Shown here piece by piece: positions 26,344 to 35,948 of a DNA stretch of 64,000 bases. The stretch spans positions 1,364,001 to 1,428,000 of the forward strand of contig CAVSOT010000007.1 in assembly GCA_963729695.1 (NCBI GenBank), in the 5' to 3' direction. Both the position numbers and the translations under genes were made by a program. The DNA is from PALSA-693 sp963729695 (GTDB taxonomy: Bacteria > Actinomycetota > Acidimicrobiia > Acidimicrobiales > Palsa-688). Every line of letters begins with the position of its first letter. Within the stretch, counting starts at the first letter, position 1. The notes beneath the pieces were generated by a model. The model worked only from the letters and a program-made list of their open reading frames with translations, did not search any database and was not told the origin of the DNA.

Positions 26344-27843
26344 GTGGCCATCGTCAAAGTGCTCGGCATGGAGACCGAGTACGGCATCATCATTCGAGGC
26401 GCTGCCGACCCGAACCCCATCGCGGCCTCCTCGACCCTGATCAATGCGTACGTGGCCGAGCTCAGCCGGAAAGTCGACTGGGACTTCGAGGACGAGACTC
26501 CGGGGCGGGACGCCCGGGGGTTCGCTCGCGAGGGCTCGATGCCGCCCGAGGTCGAGACCCACTTGGTCAACGCCGTGCTGACCAACGGGGCGCGCTACTA
26601 CGTCGACCACGCCCACCCCGAGTACTCCACCCCTGAGTGTTCCAACGCCCTGGAGGCCATCCGCTACGACAAGGCCGGTGAGGTGATTCTGGCCAGGTCG
26701 GTGGCCGCGGCGGCCCGGTTGCTGCCGCCCGGGCAGAGCGTCCTGGTGCTGAAGAACAACTCGGACGGCAAGGGAAATTCCTATGGGGCCCACGAAAACT
26801 ACTTGATGGACCGGACCGTGCCGTTCGCCCGGATCGTCAGCCATGTGATGCCGCACTTCGTTTCCCGGCAGATCTTCACCGGGGCCGGCAAGGTGGGCAC
26901 GGAGGCCACGTCCTCGTCGAGCCAGGACATCCACTTCCAACTCACCCAGCGCGCCGACTTCTTTGAGGAGGAGGTCGGGCTCGAAACCACCCTCAAGCGA
27001 CCGATCGTCAACACGAGAGACGAACCGCACTGCGATTCGCAGAAGTACCGCCGGCTGCATGTCATCGTCGGCGACGCCAACATGTCAGAAGTGGCCAACT
27101 TCCTCAAGGTCGGGACCACGTCGATCGTGCTATCCATGATCGAGGATGACTGGTTCGCCCGGGCCAACCGGGAGTTCGCCTTGCACTCGCCAGTGGCGGC
27201 CATGCGCAAGGTGTCCTACGACCTGGGGCTGTCCCAACCCCTCGAACTGGCGGACGGCCGGACCATGACCGCTCTCGAGCTGCAATGGGAGCACCTGGAC
27301 CTGGCCCGCAAGTACGCCGAGGATCGGGGCTTGGACTCGGTGGGCGGAGCCGAGATCGGCGACGAGATCCTCCGCCGGTGGGAGGGGGTCCTTTGCGGCC
27401 TGGAATCGGATCCGATGACCCTCGCCACCCAGTTGGACTGGGTCGCCAAGTACCGGGTGGTCGACGGCTACCGGCTCCGCCACGGCCTCAGCTGGACGGA
27501 TCCCAAGCTGGCGGCCATGGATCTCCAGTATCACGATGTGACCCCGCGCCGGTCGCTTCACGCTCGGCTGGGGATGGAACACATGCTCGACCCAGAGTCC
27601 GTCATCGAGGCCACCACGGAGCCTCCGGAAACTACGAGGGCCTACTTCAGAGGCAAATGCCTCCAGCGGTGGTCCTCATCGATCGCAGCCGCCAACTGGG
27701 ACTCGTTGGTGTTCGACCTGGGGGCAGATCCCTTGCGTCGAGTACCCATGATGGAGCCCCTCAGAGGAACAAAAGCGCACGTCGACGAATTGCTAACTAG
27801 CGTGTCCAGCCCCTCCGAGCTCCTCGAGAGGCTGGGCTCGTAG
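26344..27843 (+). CDS. dop: Pup deamidase/depupylase Dop
   Basis: Dop removes Pup from substrates and, where Pup ends in Gln, deamidates it. The 499-aa protein starts VKVLGMETEYGI, with the glutamine-synthetase-like nucleotide site LVLKNNSDGKGNSYGAHENYL and the segment PIVNTRDEPHC. The Dop-specific loop GAGKVGTEATSSSSQ, absent from PafA, distinguishes it from the paralogue at 32647. The Pup in this locus already ends in Glu, so depupylation is the main expected activity. Confidence 0.96.
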   Translation: MAIVKVLGMETEYGIIIRGAADPNPIAASSTLINAYVAELSRKVDWDFEDETPGRDARGFAREGSMPPEVETHLVNAVLTNGARYYVDHAHPEYSTPECSNALEAIRYDKAGEVILARSVAAAARLLPPGQSVLVLKNNSDGKGNSYGAHENYLMDRTVPFARIVSHVMPHFVSRQIFTGAGKVGTEATSSSSQDIHFQLTQRADFFEEEVGLETTLKRPIVNTRDEPHCDSQKYRRLHVIVGDANMSEVANFLKVGTTSIVLSMIEDDWFARANREFALHSPVAAMRKVSYDLGLSQPLELADGRTMTALELQWEHLDLARKYAEDRGLDSVGGAEIGDEILRRWEGVLCGLESDPMTLATQLDWVAKYRVVDGYRLRHGLSWTDPKLAAMDLQYHDVTPRRSLHARLGMEHMLDPESVIEATTEPPETTRAYFRGKCLQRWSSSIAAANWDSLVFDLGADPLRRVPMMEPLRGTKAHVDELLTSVSSPSELLERLGS

Positions 27844-27867
27844 GAGAGAGAAGCAGAGGCAAATCCC

Positions 27868-28065
27868 ATGGCAGAACGAGAACAGATCAGGAAGCAGCCA
27901 CCCGCCCGGACCGAAGAGGAGACCGTCGAAGAAGTCCCCGCCAGCAGCAAGAAAGGCGAGGAGTTGAAGGCCGAACTGGACGACCTGTTGGACGAGATCG
28001 ACGAAGTGCTCGAGGAGAACGCCGAGGAATTCGTGCGAAGCTACGTCCAGAAAGGCGGTGAGTAA
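27868..28065 (+). CDS. pup: Prokaryotic ubiquitin-like protein Pup (GGE tail)
   Basis: The small protein tag joined to lysines of substrates. 65 aa, largely disordered with a helical Glu-rich centre (LKAELDDLLDEIDEVLEENAEEF). The C-terminus is VQKGGE. Ending in Glu means PafA can ligate it without prior deamidation. AGAGG-type ribosome-binding sequence upstream of the ATG. It lies 24 bases after dop. Confidence 0.97.
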   Translation: MAEREQIRKQPPARTEEETVEEVPASSKKGEELKAELDDLLDEIDEVLEENAEEFVRSYVQKGGE

Positions 28066-28152
28066 CCCTAGAAGGCGCCCGCATGCCGCGTGATCAGTCG
28101 AAGGAGGCTGAAGAGCAGGCGCTCCTATCCAAGTTGGGTGGTCGAGCGCGGG

Positions 28153-28158
28153 TAGGGT
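28153..28158 (+). promoter_or_regulatory. TAGGGT -10 box before prcB
   Basis: TAGGGT ends ten bases before the ATG of prcB in the 103-base pup-prcB gap. It fits the TANNNT pattern of short-leader or leaderless promoters. Confidence 0.4.
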
Positions 28159-28168
28159 GCGGGGGCTT

Positions 28169-28966
28169 ATGAGCCTTCCCATGTTCAGCCCCAACGACGA
28201 GCCGGGCCCCAGCTTCACCGACGTGTTGCGGCGTGTCGGCCTCGACCCCTTTCCCGTCCTGTCGACCGGCGCCGACCCTCCGCCGTTCGTGGTTCCCCAC
28301 GGCACCACCATCGCCGCCATCCGCTACGCGGACGGCGTCGTGATGGTGGGGGACCGCAGAGCCACCGCCGGCTCATCGATCGCCCACCGCCATATGGAGA
28401 AGGTCCACGCGGCCGACCGGCACAGCGGGGTAGCCATCGCCGGCGCGGCTGGCCCGGCGATGGAGATGGTTCGCCTCTTCCAGCTGCAACTGGAGCACTA
28501 CGAGAAGGTCGAGGGTGCCCCGATCAGCCTCGAGGGAAAGGCCAATCAACTGTCACAGATGGTGCGGTCGAACCTGGCCCTGGCCATGCAGGGGTTCGTG
28601 GTGGTCCCGCTGTTCGCCGGGTTCGACGTGCGCAGGGGGGTTGGCCGGATCTATACCTACGATCCAACCGGGGGCCGATACGAGGAGACGGACTTTCATG
28701 CAGACGGTTCCGGCGGTCGTGACGCCCGGACCACGATCAAGCTGGGCTGGAGACCGGATCTGAGCCGGGCGGACGCCATTGCCCTTTCGGTTCGGGCCCT
28801 CTGGCAGGCGGCCGACGAGGACTCGGCGACGGGCGGCCCCGACGTGGTCCGGGGGATCTATCCCACGGTGGCAACGATTACGGAGGCGGGCTTCGCCCGG
28901 GCGGACGAGGCTGAGGTCGCCGAGCGCTTCGCCGCCGTGGTGGCCGAGGAGGGGGCGCTGCGATGA
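28169..28966 (+). CDS. prcB: 20S proteasome beta subunit
   Basis: Catalytic subunit of the 20S proteasome. A propeptide of about 45 residues ends PHG, and autocleavage would expose Thr46 (TTIAAIRYADGVVMVGDRRATAG), the nucleophile. The start at ATG 28169 (MSLPMFSPNDEPG) is preferred over a GTG four codons earlier, because a -10-like box precedes it. 265 aa, intact. The stop overlaps prcA by ATGA. Confidence 0.95.
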   Translation: MSLPMFSPNDEPGPSFTDVLRRVGLDPFPVLSTGADPPPFVVPHGTTIAAIRYADGVVMVGDRRATAGSSIAHRHMEKVHAADRHSGVAIAGAAGPAMEMVRLFQLQLEHYEKVEGAPISLEGKANQLSQMVRSNLALAMQGFVVVPLFAGFDVRRGVGRIYTYDPTGGRYEETDFHADGSGGRDARTTIKLGWRPDLSRADAIALSVRALWQAADEDSATGGPDVVRGIYPTVATITEAGFARADEAEVAERFAAVVAEEGALR

Positions 28967-29694
28967 GCATGCCCTTCTACGTCGCACCCGAGCAGTTCAT
29001 GAAGGACAAGGCCGATTTCGCCCGTAAGAACATCGCTCGGGGCCGGCCGCTGGTGGCCACCGTGTATTCGGAAGGCATCTTGATCTGCGCCGAAAACCAG
29101 TCCAAGTCGCTGCACAAGGTCAGCGAGATCTACGACCGGATCGCCTTTGCCGGCGTTGGCCGCTACAACGAGTTCGACTCCCTCCGGCGGGCCGGGGTGC
29201 AACACGCCGACGTGAAGGGCTACCAGTTCAGCCGCGAGGACGTCGACGCCAGGTCCCTCGCCAACCTGTACGCCCAGTACATGGGCAATGTCTTCACCCA
29301 CGAACAGAAACCCCTCGAGGTGGAGATCCTCGTCGCCGAGGTCGGGACCGTACCCGGCGGCGACCAGCTGTTCCACATCCTCTACGACGGGTCGGTCGTA
29401 GACGAAGACCATTACTCGGTGCTCGGAGGTGAGGCCGAGGCCATCGCCGCCCGGCTGGAGAGCAGCTTCGATGCCGGATGGGACCTGGCCGGGGCCCTTC
29501 TGGCCGCGGCCCGGGCGCTGGCCGGCCCGGACCGGACCGAGGTAGCCGCCGATCTGGAGGTCGCGGTGCTGGCCCGCGAGAACGGGCGACGAGCGTTCCA
29601 ACGGCTCGGCGACGACGAGGTGGCGGCCGCCCTGGCCGTCGCCGGCGGCTCGGCCCCCGAGCTGGATGAGGGGTCCGACCCGGTCATTCCCTGA
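28963..29694 (+). CDS. prcA: 20S proteasome alpha subunit
   Basis: Structural ring subunit that gates the proteasome. It begins MSMPFYVAPEQFMKDKADFARKNIARG, with the alpha-subunit gate helix. The core NQSKSLHKVSEIYDRIAFAGVGRYNEFDSLRRAG is characteristic. 243 aa with an acidic tail. Co-translated with prcB. It ends the first half of the locus and is followed by a palindromic element and the oppositely oriented acs. Confidence 0.95.
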   Translation: MSMPFYVAPEQFMKDKADFARKNIARGRPLVATVYSEGILICAENQSKSLHKVSEIYDRIAFAGVGRYNEFDSLRRAGVQHADVKGYQFSREDVDARSLANLYAQYMGNVFTHEQKPLEVEILVAEVGTVPGGDQLFHILYDGSVVDEDHYSVLGGEAEAIAARLESSFDAGWDLAGALLAAARALAGPDRTEVAADLEVAVLARENGRRAFQRLGDDEVAAALAVAGGSAPELDEGSDPVIP

Positions 29695-29720
29695 GCGGAG
29701 GGCGACGCTCCCAACCACGC

Positions 29721-29837
29721 AAACACGACACGAGTAATTTTCGATAGGGCAACTCGTGTCACGTTGTTGTCCCAGGTGACAGCCAAAGGGACACGAGTTG
29801 CCTCCGGGCGATAAACCCGTGTCCCGTTGATGTTTCC
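29721..29837. repeat. Palindromic element between convergent genes (GTGTCCCGTT family)
   Basis: Perfect 12-bp arms GCAACTCGTGTC (29749-29760) and GACACGAGTTGC (29790-29801), with partly matching outer arms (AAACACGACACGAGT at 29721-29735 and CCCGTGTCCCGTTGATGTTT at 29816-29835). It shares words with the 10526-10645 palindrome. It lies between the 3' ends of prcA and acs, so transcription termination is one possible job, but no T-tract is present. Confidence 0.7.
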
Positions 29838-29970
29838 GCGGCGGCAGGGGGCCGAAGAGACGTCCTCTAGTGCCACCCGCGATCGAAAGAGAGAAGACGG
29901 GTCCGGGCCGCGCTGGGCTCGGTCTGTTCCTCCAGAGCGAGCCCACGTCGGGCTTGGGCCGCTCACACTC

Positions 29971-32113
29971 CTACTCGGCGTGGCCGAAGGCTTTGATCTC
30001 CTTCGAGCTCCTCGGGCGTGAGCTCGCGGGGTGTGTCGCCGCGGGCGACCTTCGCCGATTGGACCTGGTGCCGGATCTCGTCGACGACCTCGGGGTTGGC
30101 CAGGGTGCTGACATCGCCTACGTCGGTGAAGTTGGAGACGCCGGCGATGACCCGGCGCATGATCTTCCCGGACCGGGTCTTCGGCATGTCGGGCACGATC
30201 CACACGTTCTTCGGTCGGGCCACCTTGCCGATCTCCGCTCGATGGCGGCATCCACCTGGGCAGTCACGTCCGCCCCGGCGGCTACCTCAGGCTTGAGCGA
30301 GATGTACATCTCGACCGCCCGCCCGCGCAGGTCGTCCACGACCGGTACCGCGGCGGCCTCGGCGACCTCGTCGACGGTGAGGGCGGCGGACTCGAGCTCC
30401 TTGGTGCCGAGGCGGTGCCCGGCGACGTTGATCACGTCGTCGACCCGCCCGAGGATCCGGAAGTAGCCGTCGGCGGCTTGCATGGCGCCGTCGTTGGCGA
30501 AGTAGGGCCAGTCGTGCCAATCCGTGCTGTTCGTGTCGCGGCAGTACTTCTGCGTAGTAGGTGGACACGAAGCGGTCCGGGTCGCCCCAGATGGTCTGGA
30601 AGATCCCCGGCCAGGGGTTACGGATGCAGATGTTCCCGGCCCGGCCGCTGCCCGCCTCCACCTCTTCGCCCTCTTCGTCGTAGATGGCGGGGATAGATGC
30701 CGAGGGCGGCCGGACCGCAGCTCCCCGGCTTCATCGGATTGAGGGCCGGCAGGGTGCTGCCGAGAAATCCGCCGTTCTCGGTCTGCCACCAGGTGTCGAC
30801 GATGACCGCCTTACCCTTGCCGACCACGTCGTGATACCAGCGCCACACCTCCGGCTCGATGGGTTCGCCCACGGTGGTCATGTGTTTGAAGTGGTAGTCG
30901 TACTTGGCCGGCTCGTCCGGCCCGGCCTTGCGCAGCATGCGGATGGTGGTCGGGGCGGTGTGGAAGATGTTGACCCCGAGGCGCTCGGCGATCCGCCAGG
31001 GTCGTCCCGGCGTCGGGGTAGGTCGGCACGCCCTCGTACATCACGCTGGTCGTCCCGAGCGCCAACGGGCCGTACACGATGTAGGAGTGGCCGGTGATCC
31101 AGCCGATGTCGGCGAAGCACCAGTAGGTGTCGCCCGGGTGGATGTCCTGGTAGTACTTGGAGGTGCCGGCCACGTACGACAGGTAGCCGCCCGTGGAGTG
31201 CTGGCACCCCTTCGGGCGGCCGGTCGTGCCGCTCGAGTACATGATGAACAGGGGGGCCTCGGCGGGCATCGAGACCGGCTCGACACGTCGCCCCGCGGTA
31301 GTCCGGCAGCAGCTCGTCGACGAAGAAGTCCCGGCCGTCGACCATCGGGCTCTCGGACGCGTACTGTCCCGGATGCCGCCGCCACACCAGCACCTTCTCG
31401 ACCTCGACGCCCTCCTCCCGGGCCCGCTCCACCGCCTCGTCGGCCTTGACCTTGTGGTCGATCAGCTGGCCGTTGCGGTAGTAGCCGTCCATGGTGACCA
31501 GGATCCGGCTCTGCGAGTCGGCGATCCGGCCCCCGCAGGCGGCACCGCTGAAGCCACCGAACACTTGCGAGTGGATGGCGCCCATCCGGGCGCAGGCGAG
31601 CATGGACACGGGCAGCTCAGGGACCATCGGCAGATGGAAGGTGACCCGGTCGCCGGTTTGGACGCCGGCGAAGTCCTGTAACAGGGCGGCGAACTCGTTG
31701 ACCCGGCGGTAGAGCTCCCGGTAGGTGAGGACCTCTGTGTCTTCCGACTCCGGCTCGGGCACCCAGATGAACGCAGCCTGGTTGGGCCGGGTCGCCAGGT
31801 GGCGGTCGACGCAGTTGTAACAGGCGTTCAGCCGCCCGCCGACGAACCACTTCCAGAAGGGGGCGTGGCTCGTATCCAGCGTGGTGTGCCAGTAGTGATC
31901 CCAGCTGAGGAGGTCGGCGTACTCCTTGAAGCACTCGGGAAAGCGATCCTCGCCGAAGCGGGCCAGGATGGCGGGATCCGAGGCGTTGGCCTGCCCGATG
32001 AAGCTGGCCGGAGGGTAAAAGTACTCCTCCTCGCGCCAGTGCACCGCGATCTGGGCTTCGGACACCTCGCCCGACTGCAGCTGGGAAATCGGCAGCTCAT
32101 TGTCCACCGTCAT
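29971..32113 (-). CDS. acs: Acetyl-CoA synthetase (multiple frameshifts)
   Basis: AMP-forming acetate-CoA ligase. N-terminal SWDHYWHTTLDTSHAPFWKWFVGG, the ATP motif YSSGTTGRPKG, then TWWQTENGGFLGS and the C-terminal PKTRSGKIMRR with the acetylatable lysine are all present. Reading it through needs frame changes near 31280, 31010, 30690, 30545, 30235 and 29990; the end then reads IKAFGHAE at 29971. Family residues are kept throughout, so assembly or sequencing indels are likelier than long decay, but a recent pseudogene cannot be excluded. It is opposite to and between prcA and pafA. Confidence 0.8.
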
Positions 32114-32176
32114 GGCAAACCTCCTCTGAGGCGATCAATCTCGTACGACGCTGGGAGGGACCGCCTGGGCGGCGCC

Positions 32177-32554
32177 TCACGGGATCAGGCGGCCGGCCAC
32201 GATCGCCGCCACCAACACCGCCAGGGCGATAGCGGCCAGGACCCGACGGGTGCTCCACCACGGGCGTGTCCTGCCGTTCCCGACCGGATTCTCCCAGCCT
32301 TCGGGAGGGTCCTCGAAGGCGGCTTCGAGCTCGTCGGCGAGCAGCAGCTCGGAGGCCACCGGCTCGTCTTGGGGGTCCACCCATACCGACACCGACCCGA
32401 TCGGGTAGGGCCCCCCGACGGCCCCGCGCAGCTCCGTCAGGATCCCGTCGGCGCCGAGTCGGGCGGCGATGACCCGGGCGTGAAAGGCGTCAGGAACCGT
32501 GCGGAGATGTACCATCGGCCCTGGTCGGGGCCACCGCGACGGGGTGGCGGTCAT
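32177..32554 (-). CDS. DUF2007-like protein with C-terminal membrane helix
   Basis: A 125-aa protein. The first half (MVHLRTVPDAFHARVIAARLGADGILTELRG) resembles the DUF2007 'putative signal transducing' fold. It ends in one transmembrane helix VLAAIALAVLVAAIVAGRLIP. The real start is probably the internal ATG of MVHLRT (about 32515). It lies 63 bases upstream of acs on the same strand and is divergent from pafA. Confidence 0.65.
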   Translation of the reverse strand: MTATPSRWPRPGPMVHLRTVPDAFHARVIAARLGADGILTELRGAVGGPYPIGSVSVWVDPQDEPVASELLLADELEAAFEDPPEGWENPVGNGRTRPWWSTRRVLAAIALAVLVAAIVAGRLIP

Positions 32555-32629
32555 TGGCCTGCACGGTAGCGCACCCCGGCGAATCGCCCTAAGTGCTTCA
32601 GATGCGAAGGACTAAGGCGGGCTGGGCAC

Positions 32630-32635
32630 TAGCGT
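32630..32635 (+). promoter_or_regulatory. TAGCGT -10 box before pafA
   Basis: TAGCGT ends 11 bases before the pafA ATG; no Shine-Dalgarno is seen between. It fits a short-leader or leaderless promoter, matching those at dop and lepB. Confidence 0.35.
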
Positions 32636-32646
32636 GCGGCCCAGAT

Positions 32647-34005
32647 ATGGACCGCCGCATATTCGGCCTCGAAAACGAATACGGAGTGACCTGCACCCTT
32701 CGGGGACAGCGCCGGCTGAGCCCCGACGAGGTGGCCCGCTACCTTTTCCGGCGGGTGGTGAGCTGGGGTCGCTCTTCGAACGTCTTCCTGGAGAACGGCG
32801 CCCGTCTCTACCTGGACGTGGGGAGCCACCCCGAGTACGCCACGCCCGAGTGCGACTCCATCCACGACCTGGTGGTGCACGACAAGGCGGGAGAGCGGAT
32901 CCTCGAGCACCTGGTCAACTCGGCGGAAGCCCGCTTGCGGGAGGAGGGCATCCGGGGGGTGGTGTTCCTGTTCAAAAACAACACCGACTCGGCGGGTAAC
33001 TCCTACGGCTGTCACGAAAACTACCTGACGAGCCGCCGGGACGACTTCGGGCACTACGCCGAGGTGCTCATTCCCTTCCTGGTGTCGCGCCAGATCTACG
33101 CCGGGTCGGGGAAGGTGCTCCAGACCGCTCGGGGCGCCATGTACTGCGTCAGCCAGCGCGCCGAGCACATCTGGGAAGGGGTGTCGTCGGCCACGACCCG
33201 CAGCCGGCCCATCATCAACACCCGCGACGAACCGCATGCCGACGCCGAACGTTTCCGCCGGCTCCACGTGATCGTCGGGGACTCCAACATGAGCGAGTAC
33301 GCCACCTTCCTCAAGGTGGGAGCCACCAGCATCTTGCTGCGAATGCTCGAGGACCCGAGTGTGGTGTTGCGGGACATGACGCTGGAGAACCCCATCCGGG
33401 CGATCCGGGAGATCAGCCACGACACCACCCTTCGCCGGCGGGTGCGCCTGGCCAACGGCCGGGAAGCCAGCGCACTGGACATCCAGGGCGAGTACTTCAA
33501 CCGGGCCAAGCGCTACCAGGAGACCCACGGTCTGTCGCCTCTCGAGGACCAGGCGTTGGCCATGTGGGAGCACTGCCTCAAAGGCCTCGAAAGCGACCCC
33601 TGGTCCCTCGATCGCGAGTGCGACTGGGTGATCAAGCACCGTCTGATCGAGCAGTACCGCAATCGGGAAGGCGTCCCGCTTACCCACCCGAAAGTCGCGT
33701 TGATCGACCTGCAATATCACGACGTGAGCCGGGAGAGGGGACTCTTTTACAAGATGCAGCAGCACGGACTCGTCGAGCGCATCTGCACCGACGAGGAGAT
33801 CGAGCTCGCGGTCGATCAGCCGCCGCAAACCACCCGGGCCAAGCTTCGCGGCGAATTCATCCGCCGGGCGAAGGAACGTCGCCGCGATTTCACCGTCGAC
33901 TGGGTCCACCTGAAGCTCAACGATCAGGCCCAGCGCACGGTGCTGTGCAAGGACCCGTTCAAGTCCCGCGACGAACGGGTCGAGAAGCTCATCGCCTCGC
34001 TTTGA
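32647..34005 (+). CDS. pafA: Pup-protein ligase PafA
   Basis: Ligates the C-terminal Glu of Pup to substrate lysines, using ATP. The 452-aa protein starts MDRRIFGLENEYGVTC (the open frame extends further upstream without support). The nucleotide site FLFKNNTDSAGNSYGCHENYL and PIINTRDEPHADAERFRRLHV are conserved. It lacks the Dop loop (the sequence is GSGKVLQTARGAMY here). It is followed one base later by pafB, the usual order. Confidence 0.96.
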   Translation: MDRRIFGLENEYGVTCTLRGQRRLSPDEVARYLFRRVVSWGRSSNVFLENGARLYLDVGSHPEYATPECDSIHDLVVHDKAGERILEHLVNSAEARLREEGIRGVVFLFKNNTDSAGNSYGCHENYLTSRRDDFGHYAEVLIPFLVSRQIYAGSGKVLQTARGAMYCVSQRAEHIWEGVSSATTRSRPIINTRDEPHADAERFRRLHVIVGDSNMSEYATFLKVGATSILLRMLEDPSVVLRDMTLENPIRAIREISHDTTLRRRVRLANGREASALDIQGEYFNRAKRYQETHGLSPLEDQALAMWEHCLKGLESDPWSLDRECDWVIKHRLIEQYRNREGVPLTHPKVALIDLQYHDVSRERGLFYKMQQHGLVERICTDEEIELAVDQPPQTTRAKLRGEFIRRAKERRRDFTVDWVHLKLNDQAQRTVLCKDPFKSRDERVEKLIASL

Positions 34006-34006
34006 C

Positions 34007-34987
34007 GTGGATCGTCTGGAACGCCTCGTCAACCTGGTCGCCGCCCTGATCGACACCAGCTTCCCGCTGAGCAGGGAGCAGATCCGCCAGCGAATCGACG
34101 GGTACTCGGACGATCCCGAAGCGTTCCGCCGCAATTTCGAGCGGGACAAGGAACTGTTGCGCCAGATGGGGTTGCCGCTCGCCACCGAGGCGGTTGACCC
34201 CAATCATCCGGAGGAGGTGGGCTATCGCATCCGGAGGGAGGAGTACGAGCTGCCCGACCCGGGCCTGGACGAACACGAGCTGGCGGCCCTGCGCCTGGCT
34301 TCTGCGGCGGTGCAGGTGGAGGGGACCTGGGGTCGCGAGGCCACCACCCGGGCGCTGCGCAAGCTGGGTGGGGCCGCTTCGGGATCCGGCGCGGGCCGGG
34401 GGGATGGGGACGAACCGAAGAGCCCAGGCTGGGCGGCGCTGCCCGGGGGAGAGACGGTAGCGGCTGCCTTCGGGGCCATCGCGGCTCGCCACCGGGTCCG
34501 TTTCGGCTACCGGGGCGAGTCGCGCCTGGTGGACCCCTGGAGGCTCTCGTTCCGGCGCGGGCAGTGGTATCTGGCCGGCCTTGATCACACCCGGGGCGAG
34601 GAGCGATTGTTCCGACTGGACCGCATGCAAGGGCCCCTGGCCGTGGAAGGCCCGCCGGGGGCGTTTGCCCGTCCCCCGGCGGGCGCCGGCCATCCACCGC
34701 CGGCGTGGCGGCTGGGCGACGACGAGGAGGTGCGGACGGCGTTGCTGGTCGACGCCGAGCAGGCCCGTTGGGCGCTCGACGCGCTCGGCGAGGATGCGGT
34801 CGCGGGTCGCCGTCCGGATGGAGCGATCGTCTTTCATGTCGGGGTGATCAACGCCCCGGCCTTCCGGTCCTTCGTCCTCGGGTTCCTCGACCACGCCGAG
34901 ATCATCGGCCCACCGGCGGCCCGGGCGGACATGGTGGCCTGGCTGGAGGCGCTGGCGGGTTCCGCAGCAGGCAGCGACCATGCCTAA
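34007..34987 (+). CDS. pafB: PafB, WYL-domain regulator
   Basis: Transcription factor subunit that with PafC drives the RecA/LexA-independent DNA-damage response. The N-terminal winged-helix part reads RLVNLVAALIDTSFPLSREQIRQRI. The WYL domain contains GQWYLAGLDHTRGEERLFRLDRM. A glycine-rich spacer (about residues 120-140) separates the domains. 326 aa, GTG start, and the end overlaps pafC by eight bases. Confidence 0.9.
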   Translation: MDRLERLVNLVAALIDTSFPLSREQIRQRIDGYSDDPEAFRRNFERDKELLRQMGLPLATEAVDPNHPEEVGYRIRREEYELPDPGLDEHELAALRLASAAVQVEGTWGREATTRALRKLGGAASGSGAGRGDGDEPKSPGWAALPGGETVAAAFGAIAARHRVRFGYRGESRLVDPWRLSFRRGQWYLAGLDHTRGEERLFRLDRMQGPLAVEGPPGAFARPPAGAGHPPPAWRLGDDEEVRTALLVDAEQARWALDALGEDAVAGRRPDGAIVFHVGVINAPAFRSFVLGFLDHAEIIGPPAARADMVAWLEALAGSAAGSDHA

Positions 34988-35937
34988 GCCTCCGGCGGAG
35001 GATCGTCTGGGCCGGCTGCTGGCCATCGTGCCCTGGGTCGCCGCCCATGACGGCCCGGAAGTAGCCGAGGTCTGCCAACGCTTCGGGGTGGCGGAAAAGG
35101 AGCTACTGGAGGACCTGGAGCTCCTGTTCATGTGCGGGATCCATCCCTTCACCCCCGACGTCTTGATCGACGTGGACGTGGCGGAGGGACGGGTGTGGAT
35201 CCGCATGGCCGACTATTTCCGCCGGCCCCTACGATTGAGCCCGCAGGAGGGGCTTGCCCTCGTGTCTGCCGGTTCGGCCTTGCTCTCTGTTCCGGGGGCC
35301 GACCCCGACGGGGCCCTCGCCACCGCCCTGGCCAAGCTGGAGATGGTGCTGGGGGTCGGCGCGGACGACACCGTCGACGTCGAGCTGGCGCCGGTCACCC
35401 CCAACCTATTGGGCGCCGTTCGGCAGGCCGCCGACACCCACCGGAAGGTCGAGCTCGACTACTACTCCTTCGGCCGGGACCACCACAGCACCGCGGGTCG
35501 TGCACCCGTGGCGGGTTTTCAATCACAGCGGGCAGTGGTACCTGGCCGGGTGGTGCGAATCCGCCGGGGGCGAGCGGCTCTTCCGGGTCGATCGCATCGC
35601 TCGGGCTGAGGTGCTCGAAGCCAACTTCGAGCCGCCACCCGGGCCGGCGTCTGAGGGAATGGCCCTCTACCATCCCGGCCCCGAGGATCCCCGGATCGTC
35701 CTGGACCTCGATCCGCCCGCTCATTGGATCGCCGAGCAATACCCCAATGAAGGGGTGGAACTGCGCCCCGGTTCGGTGATCCGGGTGACGCTTCGCAGCG
35801 GTCAGAGAGCCTGGTTGGAAAGGGTCTTTTTGCGGGGCGGTCCGGCGGTGCGGGTGGTCGCCGGCGACGTGGCCACGGGCCCGGAAGCCGCGAATCGGAT
35901 CCTGACCCGGTACCGGCAGTCGGAGCCGGTTCACTAA
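34980..35937 (+). CDS. pafC: PafC, WYL-domain regulator (frameshifted)
   Basis: Partner of PafB. The N-terminal helix-turn-helix segment is GRLLAIVPWVAAHDGPEVAEVCQRFGVAEKELLEDLELL. The WYL domain continues as VHPWRVFNHSGQWYLAGWCESAGGERLFRVDRI in another frame after a break near 35495. The end is RYRQSEPVH. One indel repairs it. Both PafB and PafC are separate proteins here, as in mycobacteria, not a fusion. Confidence 0.87.
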
Positions 35938-35940
35938 CGT
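35935..35940 (+). promoter_or_regulatory. TAACGT -10 box, leaderless lepB
   Basis: TAACGT covers the pafC stop region and ends eight bases before the GTG of lepB, with no Shine-Dalgarno. Same hexamer and arrangement as at dop. Confidence 0.45.
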
Positions 35941-35948
35941 CTTGCGTC

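Noticed and set aside
30235..31280. Programmed frameshifting in acs.
   Set aside because: Six separate changes of differing sense with no slippery site or shared motif; indel errors explain this better.
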